A stretch of 64,000 nucleotides of DNA from Acinetobacter baylyi DSM 14961 = CIP 107474 (GTDB lineage Bacteria; Pseudomonadota; Gammaproteobacteria; Pseudomonadales; Moraxellaceae): NCBI RefSeq assembly GCF_000368685.1, contig NZ_KB849631.1, forward strand, positions 1 to 64,000, written 5' to 3'. Made by a program: the position numbers and the translations under genes. Positions 57,826 through 64,000 of this stretch are shown here, piece by piece (the stretch's first letter is position 1; the number at the start of each line of letters is the position of its first letter). Under the pieces are notes generated by a model. That model worked only from the letters and a program-made list of their open reading frames with translations. It ran no database searches and was not told where the DNA came from.

Positions 57826-58353
57826 TTACAAACGACCAATCGCAATTGCAGCTTGATCAATTTTTTCAGCAATCTGGTAGATCTGCTCTTGCTGTAAATC
57901 GGCAGTATTGAGTTTTAGACGCAGTGCAGTTTTAAGGTTTTCCATCGCACGATGAATCTCAATCAACTGGTCATTATTATGAATTTCACGTCTTAGTCTT
58001 AATTTCTCTAGCAACTCATCCAGTTTGCCTTGTTGCTCCTGCATGTAAGCTTCACCCAGCTGAGTCACTTGATATTGCTTACGTTCTGCATCTTGTAAAG
58101 AAATGAAATTCATTTCTTCTAAGTTGGTTAATGTTGGATAAATTGTTCCTGCGCTTGGTGTATATCCATCACCCACGAGATCGCTAATTTCTTTAATAAT
58201 TTCATAGCCATGTTTCGGACTTTGCTGAATGAGATGTAATACTAGGAGCTTCATCCGACCCGCTTCAAATAGACGCCCACGACGGCCTGAATGGTGATGC
58301 TCTCGATGCTGTAAATCCTGTTCAGGTTGATGATGACTGGATCGATGTCTCAT
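57826..58353 (-). CDS. PadR family transcriptional regulator
   Basis: A 175-residue regulator. After a His-rich N-terminus (HRSSHHQPEQDLQHREHHH) comes the winged helix (about 33-105) with LVLHLIQQSPKHGYEIIKEI and GTIYPTLTNLEEMNFI, typical of PadR. A helical dimerisation tail follows. The His-rich N-terminus is reminiscent of metal- or flavin-sensing PadR proteins. A 30-bp near-palindrome at 58380-58409 is the likely operator for this gene and the two behind it. Confidence 0.9.
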   Translation of the reverse strand: MRHRSSHHQPEQDLQHREHHHSGRRGRLFEAGRMKLLVLHLIQQSPKHGYEIIKEISDLVGDGYTPSAGTIYPTLTNLEEMNFISLQDAERKQYQVTQLGEAYMQEQQGKLDELLEKLRLRREIHNNDQLIEIHRAMENLKTALRLKLNTADLQQEQIYQIAEKIDQAAIAIGRL

Positions 58354-58379
58354 CTTTATTTTCTCATATTGCTTAATTT

Positions 58380-58409
58380 AGATATATTAAGATATATCTT
58401 AGTATATCT
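58380..58409. promoter_or_regulatory. PadR operator (30-bp palindrome)
   Basis: The sequence reads AGATATA, tta, AGATATATCT, tag, TATATCT. The arms are perfectly complementary around a central 10-bp palindrome, and only the 3-base spacers deviate. It lies 27 bp upstream of the padR ATG, consistent with autoregulation. Confidence 0.65.
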
Positions 58410-58521
58410 TTTAGCAAGTTAAGATATTACTTATAGTTAAAATTAGTATTGACTTCATCTAATAATTCATTAATTTAAATATAAAAATTATTAACTTATA
58501 ATCATTTCAATAGGAATTAGC

Positions 58522-61002
58522 ATGTCTAAAATTACGAAAATTACGAAAATTACGAAAATTACGAAAATTGCAAAAATTGATAATTTTGGAATTTTTCAAA
58601 ACTTTGATTGGAATACTCATCTTTCCTCTAATCCTGCTCAACAGAACCAAACTTATGACTTTAAAGATATCAATATTTTTTATGGTCGAAACTACTCTGG
58701 AAAAACTAGCCTTTCTAAAATTATCCGAGCGTTAGAAACTAAAACACTTTCACCCAAATACGATAATCCTGATTTCAAAATTGAACTCTCGAATGGCTCT
58801 ATCATTTCACAAAGTAATCTATCGACATTCTCTCATCCAATACATGTTTATAATTCCGACTTCATCAAAGAAAACTTAAGATTCATTCATGATGAAAATG
58901 CAAATATTGAATCTTTCTCAGTCACATTGGGTGGTGACAATCAACAGATTTTGAATCGGATTCAAGAACTAAAAAATGAGTTAGGTTCAGATGAAGAAAA
59001 TACTAGATCAGGAGTTTACCTAAATATTTATAATAAAAATAATGAAATAAAGAATGTTACAGAAAATCATAGCTCTAAGAAACGTAATTTAGATAAATTA
59101 CTTTCAGATAAAGCAACTCGTGGCTTAGAATCGATAAAAGACAATCATGAACGCTTTGGTGAGATTCGCTACGATAAACGAAATTTAGAAGCAGATATTT
59201 CTAAAGTACTGAGCAATAACTATCAACAGCTAACACGAACGCAAATAGAATTATTTGAAAGTATTATCCAACAACGTGAGTTATCCGCTCCACCTGAACT
59301 CTTGCCTTATACTTTAAATTTCTCATCTCTTATAAATTCAACCTCACAAATTTTAAAAACTGTTGTTGGCGGCTCTCAAAAAATTGAGGAATTAGTCCAA
59401 GACAGTGAGCTTAATTTATGGGTCCAGAAAGGCCATCTGTTACATAAGGATCGGTCTAATTGTGCTTTCTGTACTAGTGAGATTACTGAACAAAGACAAA
59501 AAGAATTAAGACAACATTTTGATCAAGAAACCCAGCTCCTTCAAGATCGCATTGCAGATGGTATAGAAAAGATAAAAACATTATTAGAGAGCCAAAGTTT
59601 AAAAATAAGTTTTGATATAAATCATTTTTATCAAAAACATCATGGCACTTTAGCCGAGTTAAAAGTTAATCTTCACAAGACCATCGATCTACAGAAGCTA
59701 TCGCTTGAACAAATTATAAAATTACTCGAACAAAAAAATAGACAACCGTTTACTGAATTAGATGCTGAATATCCAGTCGACCATTCAGATCAAATCAAAG
59801 CTATTCTTGAAAAAATCTCTGCAATCAGAAATGAGTGCATTCAATTAAATAGCAACTTAAAAACTCAACAAAACGAAGCTAAAAATGCATTGCGTTTAGA
59901 TCATATTTATCACTTCTTACAATCTATTAATTACACTCAGTTAACTTCAGATATAAAACTCACATCTCAAGCTATAACTCCCTTACAAGAAGAACTTGAC
60001 GCACTTGAAACTCGAAAAATCTCGATTACTGCTGAAATAAAAAGTAAAGAAGATAAATTAAAATCTGAGGGAGAAGCTTGTCGACACATTAATGAAATTT
60101 TACAGCATGATTTTGGTCATCAGCATTTGAGTCTTGAGCCAATTGAAACTACTAGCACCAATAGTCAATCCATAAAATTTGAAATACAACGACTTAAAAA
60201 TGGAATAAAAACAAAAGCTCATAATTTGAGTGAGGGTGAATGTAGCTTAATTTCATTTTGTTATTTCTTAGCAAAAGTACAAGAATCTTTAAACAGTGGT
60301 CAAGAACCTATTATTTGGATAGATGACCCTATCTGTAGTTTAGATAGTAACCATATTTTCTTTATCTACAGCCTAATCAATGAAAAAATTTGTTTGCAAG
60401 GTAAATACTCACAGCTATTTATTAGTACACATAATCTCGATTTCCTCAAATATTTAAAAAGATTGAATACTAGGGTCATAAGAAATGATAAAAATAAGGA
60501 ATTGCAAGTTAGTAAATATCTAATTTCTAGAGAAGAAACCTTTTCTCAAATTTATCAAATGCCTAAATACCTAAGCGAATATTCAACCGAATTCAATTAC
60601 TTATTTAAGCAAATTTATACATGTGCAATCACAAATATTTTGACTGATGAAAATTACTCAATATTCTATAATTTTAGTAATAATGCTCGTAAATTCATAG
60701 AAATATATTCTTTCTTCAAATTCCCAACGTACTATAAATATGATGATGACAGATTAAAAACTTTTTGGAATGATGAAATTTATCGATTATTTATAGGAAG
60801 AGTAAATAATGAATACTCTCATTGCTCAGGTGTTTTAGAACGAGGTATGTCACTAATGGAAGTGCCTGAAATGCATCAAGTAGCTAAAGCAATTATTCAA
60901 AAGGTGAAAAAGGATACACAACAATATACTGCTTTATTAGAGAGCTTAAACATAGATATAGCTAATGACCCATTAAGTATTTCTTCACCAACAACAGGAT
61001 AA
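58522..61002 (+). CDS. RloC/PrrC-like AAA ATPase (probable anticodon nuclease)
   Basis: An 826-residue AAA_13-type protein. Walker A GRNYSGKT is at 55-62; a coiled coil with a Zn-hook-like CAFC (about 313-316) follows. The ABC-type signature LSEGE (about 568), Walker B IIWIDDP and the FISTHNLDF switch (about 633) complete the ATPase. The C-terminal part has NNARKFIE (about 718-725) and NNEYSH (about 761-766), giving an Arg-x3-Glu...His set like the catalytic triad of PrrC/RloC tRNA nucleases. Length equals that of RloC. It is AT-rich and stands alone, without restriction genes. The N-terminus carries four copies of a 9-bp repeat encoding Ile-Thr-Lys. ATG 58522 has a GGAA box. Confidence 0.72.
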   Translation: MSKITKITKITKITKIAKIDNFGIFQNFDWNTHLSSNPAQQNQTYDFKDINIFYGRNYSGKTSLSKIIRALETKTLSPKYDNPDFKIELSNGSIISQSNLSTFSHPIHVYNSDFIKENLRFIHDENANIESFSVTLGGDNQQILNRIQELKNELGSDEENTRSGVYLNIYNKNNEIKNVTENHSSKKRNLDKLLSDKATRGLESIKDNHERFGEIRYDKRNLEADISKVLSNNYQQLTRTQIELFESIIQQRELSAPPELLPYTLNFSSLINSTSQILKTVVGGSQKIEELVQDSELNLWVQKGHLLHKDRSNCAFCTSEITEQRQKELRQHFDQETQLLQDRIADGIEKIKTLLESQSLKISFDINHFYQKHHGTLAELKVNLHKTIDLQKLSLEQIIKLLEQKNRQPFTELDAEYPVDHSDQIKAILEKISAIRNECIQLNSNLKTQQNEAKNALRLDHIYHFLQSINYTQLTSDIKLTSQAITPLQEELDALETRKISITAEIKSKEDKLKSEGEACRHINEILQHDFGHQHLSLEPIETTSTNSQSIKFEIQRLKNGIKTKAHNLSEGECSLISFCYFLAKVQESLNSGQEPIIWIDDPICSLDSNHIFFIYSLINEKICLQGKYSQLFISTHNLDFLKYLKRLNTRVIRNDKNKELQVSKYLISREETFSQIYQMPKYLSEYSTEFNYLFKQIYTCAITNILTDENYSIFYNFSNNARKFIEIYSFFKFPTYYKYDDDRLKTFWNDEIYRLFIGRVNNEYSHCSGVLERGMSLMEVPEMHQVAKAIIQKVKKDTQQYTALLESLNIDIANDPLSISSPTTG
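58531..58575 (+). repeat. in-frame 9-bp tandem repeat
   Basis: ATTACGAAA occurs four times perfectly (58531-58566), followed by a degenerate fifth copy ATTGCAAAA (58567-58575). It encodes Ile-Thr-Lys units at the very start of the RloC-like protein. Slippage would change length by 3 residues without a frameshift. Confidence 0.85.
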
Positions 61003-61033
61003 TAAAAAAGGACGCTTCAGCGCCCTTTTTTAT
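61003..61033. terminator. bidirectional terminator between rloC-like gene and guaA
   Basis: An A-run, the arms GGaCGC and GCGcCC around TTCA, and a T-run give a terminator on both strands between these convergent genes. Confidence 0.75.
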
Positions 61034-61111
61034 ATGTCTTAAATCAGACCGCGCTCAGAGCGCTCGCTTGATGTAAAACTGGCAAGCAGGTTGATGCTTG
61101 AACCCCCAGTT

Positions 61112-62680
61112 TTACTCCCACTCAATCGTTGCTGGTGGCTTAGATGACACGTCATACACAACACGTGAAACATCTTTGATTTCATTCATGATACGGGTTG
61201 AGATTTTATCCACCAACTCGTATGGCAAGTGAGCGAAACGCGCTGTCATAAAGTCAACAGTCTCAACTGCACGAAGTGCGATCACCCATGCATAACGACG
61301 ACCATCACCGACCACACCCACAGATTTTACAGGTTGGAATACTGCAAAGGCTTGCGCAGTTTTGTCATACCAACCACTTGCGCGAAGCTCTTGCATAAAG
61401 ATGTCATCGGCAAGGCGAAGAATATCTGCATATTCTTTTTTCACTTCACCCAAAATACGCACGCCCAAACCTGGACCTGGGAACGGATGACGGTAAATCA
61501 TGCTGTGCGGCAAGCCGAGTGTGGTACCCAATTTACGCACTTCATCTTTGAATAAATCACGTAATGGCTCAACCAATTCAAATTCTAAATCATCAGGTAA
61601 ACCACCCACATTATGGTGTGATTTAATCACGTGTGCTTTACCCTGTTTGCTTGCAGCAGATTCAATCACGTCAGGATAAATCGTACCTTGTGCCAAGAAT
61701 TTCACGCCATCCAGTTTGCGTGCTTCTTCTGCAAATACTTCAATAAATTCACGACCAATGATCTTACGTTTTTTCTCAGGATCAACTTCACCTGCAAGCG
61801 CAGTCAAGAAACGTTCTTCTGCATCTGCACGGATCACACGAATCCCCATGTTATCAGCAAACATTTGCATCACTTGGTCACCTTCGTTTAAACGAAGCAA
61901 ACCATTGTCCACAAATACGCAAGTCAACTGATCACCAATGGCTTTATGCAACAATGCAGCAACGACAGATGAATCCACACCACCCGATAGGCCAAGTAAA
62001 ACTTTTTCGTCACCAATTTGGGCGCGTAACTGTTCTACACGCAAATCGATAATGTGTTCTGGTGTCCAAAGACCGCCACAACCACAGATTTTATGCACAA
62101 AGTTTGCCAGTAACTCGGCACCTTTCGCTGTATGCGTGACTTCAGGATGGAACTGCACACCGTAAAAACGGCGAGCTTCATCCGATGCTGCTGCGAATGG
62201 ACAGCTTGGGGTACTTGCAGTGGTACTAAAACCTTCTGGTAAACGACTAACTTTGTCGCCATGGCTCATCCAGACATGCAGTTGATTCTCACGATCTTGC
62301 AAGTTTCCAACAAGTTGGTCGCGCTGCTGAATATCCACTTCGGCATAGCCAAACTCATGTACAGTACCAGGCTCAACTTTTCCGCCCAACTGCTCAGACA
62401 TGGTTTGAAAACCATAACAAATCCCTAAGACAGGTACACCAAGCTCAAACACCACTTGTGGCGCACGCGGGCTGCCTTCTTCATGCACGCTTTCAGGCCC
62501 ACCTGACAAAATAATGCCATTTGGATTAAATGCACGAATGTCTTCTTCAGACATATCAAAAGCATACATTTCAGAATATACACCCGCTTCACGTACACGA
62601 CGTGCAATGAGCTGGCTGTATTGAGATCCGAAATCCAGAATTAAGATACGATCATCAGTAATGTGAGTATTGGTTGTCAT
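61112..62680 (-). CDS. guaA: GMP synthase (glutamine-hydrolysing)
   Basis: A 522-residue enzyme converting XMP to GMP. The start ATG 62680 ([10 protein letters not shown]) fits the family; the longer frame adds 28 unlikely residues. The class I glutamine amidotransferase domain (about 10-205) has the nucleophile in [10 protein letters not shown] and the His-Glu pair in FHPEVTHT. The synthetase PP-loop is [10 protein letters not shown] (about 234-243), and the dimerisation domain ends in KPPATIEWE. Length is normal. It is convergent with the RloC-like gene. Confidence 0.98.
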   Translation of the reverse strand: MTTNTHITDDRILILDFGSQYSQLIARRVREAGVYSEMYAFDMSEEDIRAFNPNGIILSGGPESVHEEGSPRAPQVVFELGVPVLGICYGFQTMSEQLGGKVEPGTVHEFGYAEVDIQQRDQLVGNLQDRENQLHVWMSHGDKVSRLPEGFSTTASTPSCPFAAASDEARRFYGVQFHPEVTHTAKGAELLANFVHKICGCGGLWTPEHIIDLRVEQLRAQIGDEKVLLGLSGGVDSSVVAALLHKAIGDQLTCVFVDNGLLRLNEGDQVMQMFADNMGIRVIRADAEERFLTALAGEVDPEKKRKIIGREFIEVFAEEARKLDGVKFLAQGTIYPDVIESAASKQGKAHVIKSHHNVGGLPDDLEFELVEPLRDLFKDEVRKLGTTLGLPHSMIYRHPFPGPGLGVRILGEVKKEYADILRLADDIFMQELRASGWYDKTAQAFAVFQPVKSVGVVGDGRRYAWVIALRAVETVDFMTARFAHLPYELVDKISTRIMNEIKDVSRVVYDVSSKPPATIEWE

Positions 62681-62790
62681 GATTACGCAACTATGCAAGG
62701 CAACGAGAGAAGCGCAATATTCTAGCATTTTTCCAAGTATCGCGCACGTTCTTTCAATCAGCAAAAGTTATCAAAAAAGCAGCATTAAAA

Positions 62791-62813
62791 AAAGGCACTT
62801 GATTCGTGCCTTT
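62791..62813. terminator. terminator of the YgiW/YdeI gene
   Basis: An 8-bp stem AAAGGCAC/GTGCCTTT with a 7-base loop lies between guaA and the OB-fold gene. An A-run on its left gives a T-run on the minus strand. Confidence 0.65.
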
Positions 62814-62817
62814 TAGT

Positions 62818-63186
62818 TTAGTGTTGAATTTTTTCAATCTTAACCACTTCAATATCTGTAGGTTTGTAGCGATGGGTATCAACCTCACCCACTGCACGGA
62901 CATGATCACCTACTTTTAAGCCTACCGCACGCCAGAGATCATCATCAATTTCAAGGCTAATTACACCCGTTGTATCTTTAAATTCATAATGATCACTTTT
63001 GATATGTTTGGTGATTTGACCTGTCAAGGTCACACCTGTTTCATCTTTCAGTTTGGTAATTTGCTGCACGTTCACCACATTTTTTGCTGCTTCCTGAACA
63101 ATCAAATGATCATCTTTACCTGCAAACGCACTGGAAGATAAGACAACTGTGGCCACTACAGAAGTACTAAATATCAGTTTTCTCAT
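62818..63186 (-). CDS. YgiW/YdeI family OB-fold stress protein
   Basis: A 122-residue periplasmic protein. A signal peptide (about 1-22, ending AFAG) is followed by a bacterial OB fold (BOF) with TLTGQITKHI, YEFKDTTGVISLEID and DHVRAVGEVDTH. Family members such as YgiW and YdeI are linked to peroxide, cadmium or peptide stress. The ligand is unknown. It is transcribed separately, with a terminator just past its stop. Confidence 0.88.
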   Translation of the reverse strand: MRKLIFSTSVVATVVLSSSAFAGKDDHLIVQEAAKNVVNVQQITKLKDETGVTLTGQITKHIKSDHYEFKDTTGVISLEIDDDLWRAVGLKVGDHVRAVGEVDTHRYKPTDIEVVKIEKIQH

Positions 63187-63298
63187 TATTGTCTCTGTTT
63201 AAATACCGTCAAATCATCTAAACAGAAAGTTAAAGAAATATCGGCTAGAGTTTTGTAATACAAGGTAAAATTACGTCTACCTTGTATTTGTAAATATT

Positions 63299-63721
63299 TT
63301 ATTTTTCAATCGCTGCATCCAGACTGATTTTACCTGCACCGTGCAGCATCAAAAAGAATAAGCCACCTGCCATCGCAAAGTTTTTCATAAAATTAATGGC
63401 CTGTGCCTGATCTGTTCCTTCATGAAAAATAAAGGCTGTAAGCAAACTAAAAATCCCAAGCCCGAAAGCAGCAAAACGAGCTTGGAAACCAAAGAGTAAA
63501 GCCAATCCACCACCAAACTCCACTAAAATCGTGAGCGGTAATAATGCGCCAGGCACACCCATCGCTTCCATATAGCCAACTGTCGCAGAATAAGCTGTTA
63601 TTTTTCCCCAACCAGCGACAAGAAAAATATACGCCATCAGAATTCGTGCAATCAGTGAGATAATCGAATCTGCGCCATTTTGAGTGACAATATTTTTAAC
63701 CGCGACATTTGGATTAAACAT
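63299..63721 (-). CDS. DoxX family membrane protein
   Basis: A 140-residue protein with four hydrophobic segments. The start at 63721 has an AAAGG box; the longer frame adds 37 unsupported residues. RILMAYIFLVAGWGKITAYS and VEFGGGLALLFGFQARFAAFGL are the DoxX signatures. Related proteins interact with thiosulfate or quinone systems in some organisms; function here is unknown. Confidence 0.88.
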   Translation of the reverse strand: MFNPNVAVKNIVTQNGADSIISLIARILMAYIFLVAGWGKITAYSATVGYMEAMGVPGALLPLTILVEFGGGLALLFGFQARFAAFGLGIFSLLTAFIFHEGTDQAQAINFMKNFAMAGGLFFLMLHGAGKISLDAAIEK

Positions 63722-63923
63722 AAGAAATACCTTTAATTCTGAATTTTGTTCGTTCGATATAGCAATGATATGGATATTTATTTTTGCAATAAATATGCAA
63801 ATGAAAGACTCATCGTTCCAAAAATAACACATTCAAATCTTTTTGAATTTTTATACTTTATCTTACTGACTTTCGATTGTAGCACTGCTAGGATTTGAAC
63901 ACGCTTTTGTGCTGTTGTGTCTC

Positions 63924-64000
63924 ATGGAACTGTTTGATTTTATTTTGCACGTAGATGAACATCTACTTGAATTTGTTCGTAATTATGGGGTATGGATTTA
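63924..64000 (+). CDS. DedA family membrane protein (partial, 5' end)
   Basis: The window ends 25 codons into this gene. The peptide MELFDFILHVDEHLLEFV followed by NYGVWI matches the start of DedA-family (YqjA/YghB-like) proteins, which support membrane lipid and proton homeostasis. Only the N-terminus is visible, so the assignment rests on this short match. Confidence 0.6.
   Translation, partial: MELFDFILHVDEHLLEFVRNYGVWI

Noticed and set aside
58531..58575. CRISPR-like repeat array
   Set aside because: Units are 9 bp with no spacers; it is an in-frame microsatellite.

Overview
The window looks like an ordinary stretch of an Acinetobacter chromosome (Moraxellaceae). The evidence is low-to-moderate GC with AT-rich intergenic DNA, the gene block def / LysM protein / dprA / tsaC next to an rRNA operon leader, a complete atpIBEFHAGDC operon, argS followed by a SPOR-domain gene, and protein sequences that read as Acinetobacter throughout. 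I cannot name the species. No insertion sequence, CRISPR array, tRNA gene or prophage was seen.

Layout. 1-443: leader and promoter of an rRNA operon running leftward out of the window. 444-2328: TetR regulator divergent from an MpaB/DUF2236-type oxygenase. 2368-5327: copper cluster (Met/His-tailed membrane peptide, TonB-dependent copper receptor, DUF2946 protein). 5346-8929: def, a LysM protein, dprA and tsaC. 9017-9175: an apparently independent leftward small RNA with its own promoter and terminator. 9465-19781: a large leftward locus with a BMP-type ABC transporter, a porin, a guanine-deaminase-like enzyme, a LysR regulator and a three-gene set encoding a separate Rieske ferredoxin-like protein, a Rieske-less mononuclear-iron oxygenase subunit and a GST-like protein. 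Two GG-N10-GC sigma-54 promoter matches precede its two transport blocks. This is the best candidate for an undescribed system: a split oxygenase that may hydroxylate purines taken up as a nitrogen source.

20199-27305: transporters (EamA, MFS), TetR and AraC regulators, glutathione peroxidase, a hexose-6-phosphate mutarotase and lipoproteins. 27449-34623: the ATP synthase operon, whose best promoter match has a run of nine G inside an exactly 17-bp spacer. 34796-37837: the zinc uptake regulon (znuA divergent from zur-znuC-znuB, with a Zur box between). 37840-39555: LysE exporter and Dyp peroxidase. 39691-46284: a type VI secretion island with VgrG, a multidomain peptidoglycan-degrading effector and a probable LprI-like immunity protein, followed by a gene remnant. 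46420-57792: malic enzyme, argS, an FtsN-like SPOR protein, a ParB-like lipoprotein, an EamA/AraC pair, a GST, and OsmC/pirin. 57826-58353: PadR regulator with a 30-bp palindromic operator. 58522-61002: a lone AT-rich RloC/PrrC-like ATPase, probably an anticodon-nuclease defence gene. 61112-64000: guaA, a YgiW/YdeI-type OB-fold protein, a DoxX-family protein and the first codons of a DedA-family protein.

All functions are inferred from reading the sequence. Start codons were moved inward from the longest open frame where a ribosome binding site or family length favoured it.
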